Assembly (NCBI GenBank): GCA_001599755.1
Contig: BCHX01000003.1
Coordinates: 5,045,782-5,109,781, forward strand
Direction: 5' to 3'
DNA: 64,000 nucleotides
Source of the DNA: Gliomastix tumulicola
Lineage: Eukaryota > Ascomycota > Sordariomycetes > Hypocreales > Bionectriaceae
The notes beneath the pieces are model-generated. The model was given only the letters and a program-made list of their open reading frames with translations, was not told where the DNA came from and ran no database searches. Each line of letters begins with the position of its first letter. Position 1 is the first letter of the stretch. Shown one piece after another: positions 1-10,500 of this stretch. Both the position numbers and the translations under genes were made by a program.

Positions 1-443
1 CATTCCTCTTTGTGAATCATGAGACTCTTGGCCGAGGTCTCGTGAGTAGGAGCTATGCATGGTAGGAGAAGAACCACGCGAGTCGATGTGAATGCTCAGT
101 GCCAACAAGTACTATGCAAAGCTTAGGAGTCTTGCGTCACCAGTGGTCGTGTTTGTCATCTTTCTACTGGCAGTCACGTGCAAGTGCAAGCTGGTGCTTC
201 GACCGACGCGGGAGGGGCATGTCCAGGCGAGCATTTGCTCCTCATCGTGTCTCTCAGCTCTTATTTCCTATTGTTACCTCATAATATTTATAAACATTAC
301 CAAAAATCGACATTGAAACATTAAAAAAAAAAAAAAAAAAAAAAAAAGACCGTTAAAGATCGTTATCCTCAGCCAAGATGCCGGGCTGCTTCCACACTGA
401 CAATCCCCTTCCCTCGAGTCTCCCAACCATCGCATTACTCCAT
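1..443. other. Intergenic, with A25 tract
   Basis: No gene is seen here. An uninterrupted run of about 25 A lies at 323-347, beyond the 3' end of the copper radical oxidase gene (minus strand). Short open frames on the plus strand have no recognisable composition or domain. The region probably holds the 3' UTR of the oxidase gene and flanking spacer. Confidence 0.6.
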
Positions 444-2315
444 CTACAGCACCACATGAACGCTCCTCGCTAGGCTGGGCGTCCCGCTTCCGGAGATGGC
501 AAAAAGGTAATACCATCCCGGCAAGAGCACGCCGTAGTCGCCAGGCAGCGTCGCCGTGATCTTGCCCCCATTCGTCGAGATATCCCGGAGGGGCACGCGT
601 CGCTGGTCGGTGTTCACCGAGTGCGTCGCCGTGCCGATCCTCAGTAGGGAATACGTGTACGAAGCATCGCTGCCACTGACCGTGAAGGAAAGGTCATCAC
701 CGGCCTTCACGGCCTCCTCGGCAAGATCGGTAATGACAGGCCTCTTCGCTTCGCTCCCATCCTCGTTGAACAGATACGGCGGCGAGAAGATCTGGCCGTC
801 CGCATGGTCCACGCTTCTGTCGCAGTTTGCCCCCGGGTCGCCCGGGTTCTGGACATAGCACAGGCCGCCGCCGCCGCTGAACACTCTTGCGTCGGGGAGC
901 AGGATGTTGACGGAGTGGTAGTTCCGCGGCACGGCTTGCGGCGCGAGCTGTGTCCAGTTGCCCGACTCGGGATCGAACAGCTCTGCAACGAGAATCCCAT
1001 CCGTGTCCGTGAAGGCCACAGCCCGACGCTGGCCACCCGTGACGAGGATCGTCCCGTCAGGGAGGAGGGCTGCGTCGGCATACCCTCGGGGGAACCCGCC
1101 GTCGGCCACACGCTCGTTCTTCACGGGCTTGAACGGGTCGCCGATGGTGGTGATGTGCGCACGCTGGACGGCGGGACTATCCGTATAATCAGGGCTCCCG
1201 AACGCCGAGAAGATCTTGCCCTCGACGGCATCGTAGAGCGCCCAGACACCGCACATGGCGTCGTCAATCTCGTCACGCGTGCCGGCCTCGGCTACGGAGC
1301 CATTGCCCTCGATGCCATACCAGTGCTGCTTCATGCTAGGCCCCGCCTGGAAGATGGACGCGTTCTTCCAGCCCACGAGCCACGCATGGTTGTCCGCGCG
1401 ATAGGACCCCTGACGGTCCGTCGTGAGCATGGGCGTGACGTCCGCGTCCTCAAGCCACTTCCACTTGCCGGACGCCGGGTCAAACACCTCTCCGTTCTTA
1501 CCCCCGCGCGGGCCCGACCAGCCACCCCCGATCGTGAAGACCTTGCCGTTGGACAGCGTCGTCGAGCTCTGATACCCGCGGGGCTTGACCATGTCGGCCG
1601 CGCGCGTGAAGTCGCGCGACGGCGGGTCGTAGATGCTGACGGCCTCCGCGTTGGAGCCCCCCGAGATGATGATGCGGCCATCCTCGAGCTGGCTGATGGC
1701 AGGGCAGAACATGTCGTGTCGGGTCTCGTCGACCTCGCGCTGCGTGCTGGTCAGATCGTCCAGGTTGAGCTCCCCGAACTGCGTCTTGCCCGTCGGCCCG
1801 CTGAAGCTATCGTTGGCAAACGACGAGAAATACAGCATCTCGCTCGGCCGCGGGTGCGACGGCACGATGATGGCCGCGACGGGGATGAGCGGGAGACGTA
1901 TCAGATCCGACCACCGCCCCCTGACGCCGGGATCCTGCTTCTCAGGCCGCCTGATGGTCGTGTAGCCCTTTTGCGCGCGCCAGAAGAGCGACGTCTGCGG
2001 CTCAGGCGGCTTGAGATGGCAGATCTTGCGCCCGTTGTCCAGGACCGCCTTGGCGCATCCATCCGTGTCGGCACAGAGAGCAGCGCATGCTGTGGCGTTG
2101 GCGTAGCCCTCGTGCTTGGAGGCACTGGTGCCGATGTAGTTCGCATCGGGACAGATCAGAAACTCCGGGTTGTCACCGCCGTCAGACGGGAAGGCAGTCT
2201 CGTCGGTGTGACACTTGACAATAGACGTCCCGTCTTTCAGCGACTGACCAAGGACAGAATACGGGAGGAGGACAAGGGCCCCAACGCACGCCCAGCAGAC
2301 CCGAGAACCCAACAT
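444..2315 (-). CDS. Secreted copper radical oxidase, galactose oxidase type (AA5_2) with N-terminal PAN domain
   Basis: Intronless, 623 residues. Predicted to be a secreted copper enzyme oxidising a primary alcohol (galactose or an aryl/alkyl alcohol) to the aldehyde with release of H2O2. A signal peptide ends near residue 23. Six cysteines between residues 35 and 99 fit a PAN/apple-like module, which replaces the CBM32 domain of classical galactose oxidase. The kelch propeller follows from about 150, with a C-terminal E-set (DUF1929) domain from about 525. All expected active-site residues are visible: Cys204 and Tyr248 (thioether cofactor, in HDMFCP and RGYQSS), Trp266 stacked on it (GGGWSG), axial Tyr466 and His467 (RNYHS), and His565 (ATHSVNTDQRR). 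The conserved Trp favours the galactose/alcohol oxidase branch over glyoxal oxidases. PAN-bearing AA5_2 enzymes are known in plant-associated fungi as aryl-alcohol oxidases, so the substrate stays open. Confidence 0.93.
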   Translation of the reverse strand: MLGSRVCWACVGALVLLPYSVLGQSLKDGTSIVKCHTDETAFPSDGGDNPEFLICPDANYIGTSASKHEGYANATACAALCADTDGCAKAVLDNGRKICHLKPPEPQTSLFWRAQKGYTTIRRPEKQDPGVRGRWSDLIRLPLIPVAAIIVPSHPRPSEMLYFSSFANDSFSGPTGKTQFGELNLDDLTSTQREVDETRHDMFCPAISQLEDGRIIISGGSNAEAVSIYDPPSRDFTRAADMVKPRGYQSSTTLSNGKVFTIGGGWSGPRGGKNGEVFDPASGKWKWLEDADVTPMLTTDRQGSYRADNHAWLVGWKNASIFQAGPSMKQHWYGIEGNGSVAEAGTRDEIDDAMCGVWALYDAVEGKIFSAFGSPDYTDSPAVQRAHITTIGDPFKPVKNERVADGGFPRGYADAALLPDGTILVTGGQRRAVAFTDTDGILVAELFDPESGNWTQLAPQAVPRNYHSVNILLPDARVFSGGGGLCYVQNPGDPGANCDRSVDHADGQIFSPPYLFNEDGSEAKRPVITDLAEEAVKAGDDLSFTVSGSDASYTYSLLRIGTATHSVNTDQRRVPLRDISTNGGKITATLPGDYGVLLPGWYYLFAISGSGTPSLARSVHVVL

Positions 2316-3451
2316 CCTGTCTGTCCAACGACACGCGAGACGAGAGCAATGAGGAGGAGGGAGATCAACATTCTGGCAGGAACAGATCGCGCGGGGATCG
2401 ACACCCTTTTCATTCGTTTTCCGTCATCCTTACCCCTGAGCCCAGAGGGAGCGTGACGATCGCTCCTCTGAAGCTGAGCGGAGGAGCGACTTGCAATTTT
2501 AGGCATGGTCGCACCGGGATAGGATCGACACGGACCTTCAGCTACTGCATGCAGCCTGTGATGCGTTGGCCCATACGTGGGGTTACGATGTTTGGCGCCG
2601 ACAGACGCATGAGTTGCATGAGCGCCGATATTAGAGGTCAGCAAATATGAGCAAAATATGAATCCGCCACTGGAAGCATGTCTCGTATCTCGACTTGGCA
2701 TCAGACCGTTGGAAAGCATCCAAGACATTCCGACTGTTTATTTAACATGTTTCTCCAAGCAGGCAACTCTCTCCCAACCGCCAAGGCTCACGTGCCGTGT
2801 CGATCACCATGCAGGCTAGATTAGCGCGTCAGAACTTGGCCGCACTTCAATTAAACACGAAGGGGCAAGCCCGAAGCGCCAGCGGCTCGATGGCTCGATG
2901 AGCCGCCTTAGCCGAGACAGCAAAACAGCAAAGCCGAGCGATGCCCCTATCCTTGTGAAAGACGTTGACTGGCTAGCCGAGGTGAGAACCTCATTAACAG
3001 CCCGTCACAGATCATGGTTTGGTCCGAAAAAATCCGTTCTATATATACTGTAACAGTGGGTTGGACATCGTGTCTAGAATGCAATTTCAGCCGCAATCGA
3101 TTAACAGCTCCTCCCCCTATTAAAGTCGTTGACTAAGGTCTCTGATCTGATGTGCTCTGCCACGAGAAAAGGAAAGCCCAGAAGTATACTTTCCCTCGTG
3201 TGTAGACATACATACCCCAAGCTGGTGCAGTAAACGGAAACATGAAGAGCCCAGGCATTGGCCCATGCATGCAATAGCCCATCCGGCACATTCCCCCCTA
3301 ATAGTTATGAGACCTCCAGGTTTTCACTAATCCCAGTTCAATCGGTTCGAGATAGGCAATAAAAGCGAGCCCGGGAGTACTGAGTAAGAATGAAGATAGT
3401 GCTTCCAAATATGAATGACCACGCGATCCGCTGTTTGCTAGCAGAGTAGCT
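2316..3451. other. Intergenic spacer (oxidase promoter side)
   Basis: No gene recognised in 1.1 kb. The right part holds the 3' flank of the next minus-strand gene; the left part is the upstream region of the oxidase gene. Open frames here are short and have no family features. A TATA-like ATATATAC lies near 3041. No tRNA-like fold was seen. Confidence 0.5.
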
Positions 3452-5466
3452 TCAGGGGCTTTCGTTAGCATCCTCGATGAAAGGAGTCAGACGCACTCGT
3501 GGACTGGCGAGGCGAGGCTCATCCTCCTCGTCGATTTTCTTCGAAGACGCAGGCGTGAAATCGCGACTGCGGCGATCGCCCGTGCCCACAGAGTTGCCTG
3601 AGACGGCGCGAAGTGCCAGCTCACTGCTGCTCGTGCTGGCTCCAAACTCGCCAATGGATGCGGTACGCTCGCCCGTCTCCGACGTATTCTGTGACGTGCC
3701 AGGCGGATGGCCTGTGTTCTGCATTGGAGGAATTGTGGTTGGCAAAGATGCTCCAGAAGGGATATACATCTGCTGTGAGACCTTACGTAGATCATGAGGC
3801 TGCTCACTTGGCTGTTCAAAGGGAAGCGCCGATGCGACGACAGTGTCAGACATCGACGGACGGAGTTCATTGTGCTGAACACGAGCCTCCTTTCGTGACT
3901 TGATCTCGGGCGCCGGGAAATGCGAGGCCTGATTCTGGACCTTGTAGGGCGGCGGCTGCTTCAGTAGGGAGCATGTCAAGGAGTTGGCAAGGTCCATCGG
4001 GATGGACATGTTTGGGTGGAAAATAGAGAAGCCCGAGTCTAACATCCTGTCAGTATATATCTCACATCAGAAACGAGAAGCAAAGAGTGTCGCACCGTCA
4101 ACACTGCTCGGGATTGATGGATCCGTCGCATCTGCAGGTGTGTTGGAAGGGGCCTTGGGATGCTTGAAACAGCAGTCGTCATCCGACTGATCGGGTGCTG
4201 TTGGCTTCCCAAGCTCCTCGAATCTGGTCACATAGTCGGGCATGCTTTCGTCGGTGTTGGACATGCGAGTCTTGCGAAGTGCTTGCATGGCAGTCTGGAA
4301 GCTCGACTGAGGCGTACCAGACGATGCAGGTTCCGCGATCCAGTCCATAGATCCGTCCGTGCTGCGATGCTGTCGGGACTGACGCGCAAACACTTGATCA
4401 GTTGCGCGATTCTCCCCACGCGACGACGTTTCTCGCGAGTTGCCAATCATCGGGATCGTGGAGCAGGCCATTTTCAGGGCCGGAGGAGTGAAGAGCGGCT
4501 CGAGCTGACGACGAGGTGAATGGGCGTGCGACTCTGTGATAGAGGAAGTGTACGTCTGCGCGGGCATGGACGAAGTAGAGGGGCTCTGCTGCCACATGGA
4601 TGGGTTGGGCCAGGCAATACCTGAGCTCTCGAGAATATCTGTCCACACGTCAGTCTCTATGTGATTGTCACGCGGAAGAATCAGTGTGCACTGACCAAGA
4701 GGGGCATGCTGGAACGAAAAGGCCACGAGGTTTTTGACCCGCTCGAACGGCGTGGAAGTCGAGTCTCGCAGGAAGCCCTCGCTGATGATAATCCTAATGC
4801 GGTTCATCTCATCGACGGGATCCCAGAAGCTCTGGCGGAGGATCTCGTCTCGAAAAGCAGGGAATCGAAGCGGCAGGCGTTCACCGTTCTTGGAAAAGTC
4901 TAGAGAACTATCAGCGTGTGATCGTAAGCAAAAGCTCCCTCCCTCACTACTTACCCATGCTGCTTCCAATCACACAAGGCCAGGCGCACTTGCGATCGAA
5001 AAACGTGGTCCTGCAGTCGAGTCAACCAAAACATGCCTCAACCGGACTAGACAAGGCGTGGATTTCCATACATGGTGAGACGGCCATCAACAAACACTCG
5101 GATCTCGAACTTGGCATCCTCAGTGTGCTTCGAGTAGGCACGAGTGACCTGGCTGATGGTCGGAGTCTCCCACGCGTGGACGGAGACCTGGAAGGGAGCT
5201 CCGGCATCATGGCTTGGGGTGAAGCAACAAACGGTGGGGAGGCCGTACGACCCTTGCGCCTCAGAGAATTCTAAGGGGGGGTTGGTCAGTGAGCAGGCAG
5301 GGCGGACCAAGAGAGAATGGGCAGAATGAGTGGCTGCTCGGGAACGATGGTCCCCCGAGGACGACATACCGGGATCCTTGACAACATGACAGACGACCTT
5401 GAACTCCTTCGACGGGGCTCGAGAGTCCGCGGGGAAGAGAAGGACGTCCCAGTCTTCGTAGCGCAT
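3452..5466 (-). CDS. Conserved ascomycete protein of unknown function (6 exons, 561 aa)
   Basis: Inferred exons (transcript order): 5466-5370, 5270-5072, 5010-4955, 4899-4696, 4638-4096 and 4038-3452. All junctions close in frame. I chose the ATG at 5466 (MRYEDWDVLLFP) because the frame upstream only offers TTG. The N-terminal 200 residues look folded: an MRYEDWDVLLFP start, a VSVHAW segment, an FEIRVFVDGRL strand, then TTFFDRK and WPCVIGSSM. They are followed by FWDPVDEMNRIRIIISEGF and VKNLVAFSFQHAPLDILE. The rest is low-complexity, rich in Ser/Pro/Thr/Gln, ending in an acidic Ser-rich tail, and probably disordered. I recall this N-terminal pattern from uncharacterised proteins across filamentous ascomycetes but know no function. 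No signal peptide, membrane segment or catalytic motif is visible. The fourth intron (4639-4695) could use an alternative in-frame acceptor 18 nt earlier. Confidence 0.8.
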
Positions 5467-6222
5467 GATGGGCAGTGGGCGGCTTGCGCGTGTCAATCGT
5501 GTGTGGTGGTGAATACTCAAGTCGAAATTGGATAAAGGCAGGGGAGCAGACGAACTCGTCCAGCTAGAAGGCGGATTCGCACGGTAGAGACTGGAATCTG
5601 AGACCAGTCATGAGGGTATGGGATTGCGGAAGATGGTGGGAGAGGAAGAAATCATGGCAGCAACTGGATGGTCAGAGGTGGCTGTCTTGTTTACCTCCGC
5701 GCCTGCCTTGCATCTTGCTTCGTTCTTGCCCAGAGAATTATGTCACCTAAACGAGATGGCCAGCAGTACCTGCGGCAGGTGCGGTCAGTGACTTCCATTA
5801 TTCCGACATGCTATCAATCCACGGAATGCCGGAATGCCCCTCTCTAGTGCCTCCAAAGACTGGCAGGAGCAGGACCTGTTCTCGATTGTTTGGTGACTGT
5901 GGTGGTGGGCTGGGTCTTTGCCTCCAGAGCTCCTTCCTGCCTTGCAAAGGCAGACTCAGCCTGAAATTGTTAGGGAAGGTTGTTAGGGAAGGTGGCGTCT
6001 CAGAACCACCACAGAAAACACGGCAAGCACGAACGGCAGGGAGATGAGAAAAAAGCAGTATCATTCACAAGGCGTGCGTCATCAGGTTTGCCGAACCGAT
6101 GGCCAGGAGCATTGCGAGTTTAGGGGAGATAGACAAATGTGATGGATTGCTTGGATCCTGCCTAGTAGGTTACATGTACACAAAGGGAACAGTTGAATCG
6201 ACCGTGCAGTAGGTGTGATGCC
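5467..6222. other. Intergenic spacer
   Basis: Between the start of the unknown 561-aa gene and the 3' end of the complex I subunit, both on the minus strand. Short open frames exist on both strands (for example around 5800-6060) without recognisable similarity or splice partners. I see only 5' and 3' flanking sequence. A direct repeat, GTTAGGGAAG twice near 5969-5990, is the only notable local pattern. Confidence 0.5.
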
Positions 6223-6888
6223 TCAAGGGTCCTCGTCGCCCGCCTTGCGCGCCTATTGTCCATGTCAGCAGCTGTGTATCATCGTTGGAGGCATCGTCGA
6301 TCCTTACCCTGACAGCTCCAGGCCCTCCCAGCTCGCGCTCCAGGCCAGCCTCAAACTCCCGCGGGTACGCCACCTTGTCGGGGTAGTTGAAGTACACCAC
6401 GCTCGAAACACCAAGGAAGACGGTGATGAATGTGCCAATCATCAGCAGACCGGGGCCGGTGGTCGTCCAGGTGTAGTCCCAGGGCGAGAAGATACCCATC
6501 AGATCGTTGTCCTCGTGGATCGGCTCGCCGAAGTTTCGTCGCTCCTGGGGATCCCACCAGTCCGCGTACGGGTCTCGGTGCTGGCGCTTGATGGCCGGAG
6601 GGTTGATGTAGCCGCCGTTCTGCATGTCAATCTCGTGTCAGCCTCGCTCCTGTCTTCTCTTTGTGGACCGCGGCCAGCGGCGCGATTTCCGGATCACTCG
6701 TGCCCGTCACTGACCATCTCGGGGTCCTGAGCCGCATCCAGGCGGGGCGGATCAGGGTACCTCGCATCGAGGTTCTTCCTGTCGTTGTACTCGGGGAGGT
6801 AGGTTCGTCGCTGGACGGTGGGAAGTCGTCGTGCAGCCGAGAGGCCATTGCGCAGGGCAGATGCCCGCATGAGTCGTTGGGAGAGCAT
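6223..6888 (-). CDS. NADH:ubiquinone oxidoreductase (complex I) accessory subunit, NDUFB8/ASHI type
   Basis: Inferred exons: 6888-6715, 6619-6308 and 6252-6223, giving 171 residues. The last exon has only ten codons including the stop (ARKAGDEDP). The start carries a typical mitochondrial presequence (MLSQRLMRASALRNGLSAAR, Arg-rich, no acidic residue) before RRTYLPEYNDR. The middle has the family's aromatic block (DPYADWWDPQERRNFGEP and FSPWDYTW). One membrane segment follows at about residues 110-130 (TTGPGLLMIGTFITVFLGVS), then VVYFNYPDKVAYPREF. Function: supernumerary subunit of the proximal/distal membrane arm of complex I in the inner mitochondrial membrane, needed for assembly rather than catalysis. 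It lies divergent from the SWR1 gene with about 700 bp between start codons. Assignment rests on domain order and length, which match fungal 20-kDa homologues. Confidence 0.9.
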
Positions 6889-7586
6889 CTGCAGCGTCGG
6901 GGCCAGCTGTTAGCATCTATAGAGTCGTCGGGCGCGCTGAAGGAGGGAGCAAAGGGCCTACCTTGAGTCAATTGACGGGGTGGGACGTGTCAATTGCTCG
7001 GTTGTGGTCTGGATGAGCTTTCGACGACGATATTATCATTGAGGCCAATCTGATTGGAGCCACAAGATGGATTCACACGATGTGTTTGTGCCTCAGGCAG
7101 AGATTCTGGATGACTAACACCCTTATCTTAGGTAATCAGTGTTTCGAGCTCTAATTGTGGGTCGGATACCTTGGAATCGCGCGAGGCGCGTTGGGGAGAT
7201 TTTTTCGAGGTGCAGCACGAAACGGTTTTGATTGGTACGTATCTCCACAGCCACAGCTTGTGGCTTTATGGCAGCTCAGGCCCCCATTCGGGTATCCGTA
7301 GTGGTGTCATCACCACTGAAAGAAACCCGTCACAGGGGGGGGGGCGGTTTGGCTGCCTGCACCTTGAATTTTCTCCATCTCGAAAACTTTTTGCTGACGA
7401 ACCCGAATTTCAGCACTTGAACTGCCGTAGCCGACGCCACGGGGCCCTGACCATGTGCAGCTCCTGAATGAAGGCTTGCTAGATCTCTACGCATCCGTAG
7501 ACCTACTTTTTGTGCACCCCAATGCCACCTCCGTCGAGATCACGCCTGCTGCCGTCTCCTGGCTCCCCCTTGTTGTCCGATCGACT
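6889..7586. promoter_or_regulatory. Divergent promoter region, complex I subunit / SWR1
   Basis: A 698-bp interval between two start codons facing away from each other. It should contain both promoters and 5' UTRs. A G9 run occurs at about 7337-7345 and pyrimidine-rich stretches precede the SWR1 ATG. No TATA box is obvious for either gene, as expected for housekeeping genes. The frame of SWR1 stays open upstream to 7455 but only from a GTG codon, so no coding is claimed here. Confidence 0.5.
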
Positions 7587-10500
7587 ATGAACGAGCCCGC
7601 GTCGCCCGACAGCGTCCTGTCCGATGCACCGACGCCCGGCCCCAGCGACGACGGAGATGAGTCGTTCGAGACGCGTTTCGGGCTCCAGCCGGCTGCTGAG
7701 ATCCGAGAGAACGGGCATCGGGCCCGGGATGCGTCGAACGGACGCGTCGAGGCCGAGGCTGAGGACGACGACGAGGGGCTCGAGGAGCCGTCCATCACGA
7801 CACCGCGGACGAACGGCCATAACGGGACCAACGGCGACCATCAGAGCAACGGGGTCAACGGTGCACACGCAAACGGAGATGGAAACGACCACGAGCGGCC
7901 CGCGAAGCGACGGCGAACACAGGACCCGACGACGACACCACCGCCAGGTCCCAAGAGCGCCCGCAAATCCAAGTACGTGTCTCCTCCGTGGAAGCGCTTC
8001 GAAGCCGAGGGCCCGACCAGCTACAGCGAGAATGGTCGTCGTCGATCTGGCCGGACCAACGCCGTCCCGCTGGAGCTCCAGCCGCCCAGTGGGAAGCGCA
8101 TCACAAGACACGCCTACGGCGCAACACATCGAAGCCCTGGCAGTAAGGCTCAGGCCCCGCCCGCAGTAGACAGCAGCCGCCAGTCAAACGGGTACCACAA
8201 GCCGGCGAGAGGCGTCCACGCGAGGACGCCGTCGACATCCGCTGCAAAGTCGAGTGCGAAGAAACCTGCCCCCGACGCTCGACCCCCATCTCGAACCACG
8301 CGAAAGCGGACGCCTTCTCCCCCACCCCAGCCAACACGACAGTCGACGCGAACGAGACGACTCTCTCGACCCGAGCAGGACGCCGACAAGGCCGGCCACA
8401 GCTCACGATACCCCACACGCGACACAGGGCGATCACCACGGATCAAGCTTAGAGTGACTAGGTCCGGCGTGATCCCCCTTGTGCATCCCGACCAAGTGCG
8501 GAAACGACCGAAGATTGGCACGAGCTTTGAAGATTTCTGGCTGCGCGCCGGCAACATCCCGGTCGAAGAGGGCGGCCTCCTCGCGTCCGAGGACGGTCTC
8601 CCGTACACGGACGAGAGCGCGCGCAGAGATGCCCTTCTGATCAATCGGATAGAGCAAGAGGTCGAGCCAGGCGGCCTGCTGTCCCGGGAAAGATGCTCGT
8701 TGTTTTTACCCGAGTCAGAGGAGGAGCCGCCACGGCAGTGGGCGAGGCAAGACCATATGATCAAGGCCATGGCCAACTTTAGGAAGCTCATGCTTGCTGA
8801 GCAGCAACGGCACCGATCAACGGCAAAGAAGATCGCGGAGGCTTGCCGAGACGAATGGCTGAGACGACAGCCCAAGTCGGCGGAGCAGATCGAGGCAGAG
8901 GAGAGAGAACACTGGATTGCGCGCTATCGCCAGGTGGTGAGGGTCATGTTTGTGACCTGGGAGAACGTCCGCGTCGAGGTGAACAAGCGTCGTCTGGAGG
9001 AATGGGAGGCAGAGGAGCAGCGCAGGGTCAAGGCTGCACTCAACGAAGCTGTCAGTCTGTCCGAGCAGAAACTACAAGCTCGGCAAGCTGGCCTCGACTC
9101 GGAGATGCCCTCTGATGCGGACGGCTATTCCGACATGAGCGACGATGTCGACTCGGAAGACGGCGACAAACAAAGCGAATCCAGCGACTCGGAAGGCGAG
9201 GCAGACGATGAAGACAGCGATGTCATGTCATCGTCAGAGGATGAGGAGGATGGAGATGAGGAGGAGGAGATTGGCGATGGTGGTGATGAAGGCCTGACTC
9301 AGGCGCAGCTTCAAGCGAAATACGCAAACATCCCCGCTTTGAAGAAGGCCGAGGAGGACAAGACTGAAGATCCAGGCTCGGATCCCCTGTTGAATGGCGA
9401 CACAGAGACTGGCCAGACGGCAGAAGACACAAGCGACGAGTCCGTTGACATGGACGACGACATGGGGTCAACCGACATGGACAGTGAAGGAAATGACGAT
9501 TCAGGCGACGAGGAAGGAGAAGGAGAATCTGGTGGTGAGGCGGGCGGCTTGCTGGGGATGCTGTTTGGCAAGTCGGAGCTGAAGAAGTTCAAGACAGAAG
9601 CTGAGGACGTTGACATGGTGGATTTGGAAGCGCAGGTGGAGCCCTCGCCTGCTCCAACAGCGGGGCAAACCAGTCTTGCTGCTGATGAGGATGAGGATCG
9701 CGACAACGAGATGTCGCTTGTGCAGGCCCCAGAGACTACTAATGATGAGTCCGGGGATGTGCAGGCAGACGGTCCTTCTGCTACTGAGGGCAAGTCATCT
9801 CTTGATACTACTGAACCTGCTGAAGCCTCACCTGACCACCCGGCGCAAGCTGCTGAGAGCTCCACGCCACAGCCGGACCAGAGCGAGGTGGCTGAGGACA
9901 AGGATGCAGAGGGGGCGAAGACTATTCCTGAAGATGGAGGGGTCACAACGGAACCACCAGCTGCCGGCGCTGACGACAAAGAGGACGCCATGGACATCGA
10001 GACCGTCAATGACCACAAGGAACTCAGCGTCGACAGCCGCAGCAAGTCAGCGTCGGCAGAACACAAAACAGACGTCCCGTTTCTTCTTCGAGGAACCCTT
10101 CGCGAGTACCAGCACCACGGACTCGACTGGCTGGCCGGCCTCTACGCCAACAACACAAACGGCATCCTCGCAGACGAGATGGGCCTCGGCAAGACCATCC
10201 AAACCATTGCTCTCCTCGCCCATCTCGCTTGCCGCCACGAAGTCTGGGGCCCGCACCTAGTCATCGTGCCGACAAGTGTCATGCTCAACTGGGAGATGGA
10301 GTTCAAGAAGTGGTGTCCCGGCTTCAAGATCTTGGCCTACTACGGATCACAGGATGAGCGCAAGCGCAAGCGACAAGGCTGGAACAACGATGATATCTGG
10401 AACGTGTGCATCACCTCGTACCAGCTCGTGCTCCAGGACCAGCAGGTGTTCAAACGGCGACGATGGCATTACATGATCCTCGACGAGGCACACAACATCA

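Noticed and set aside
804..2456. A 550-codon plus-strand open frame opposite the copper radical oxidase
   Set aside because: It is a GC-rich antisense shadow, Arg-rich without any domain, whereas the minus strand encodes a complete enzyme with all active-site residues.
1577..6365. CCCGCGGG cores at about 1577 and 6358 as further operator copies
   Set aside because: Both are inside coding sequence, lack the TTCC/GGAA arms and are expected by chance in GC-rich codons.
7455..7586. Upstream extension of the SWR1 frame
   Set aside because: It begins with GTG, has no ATG before 7587 and its residues do not resemble SWR1 N-termini.
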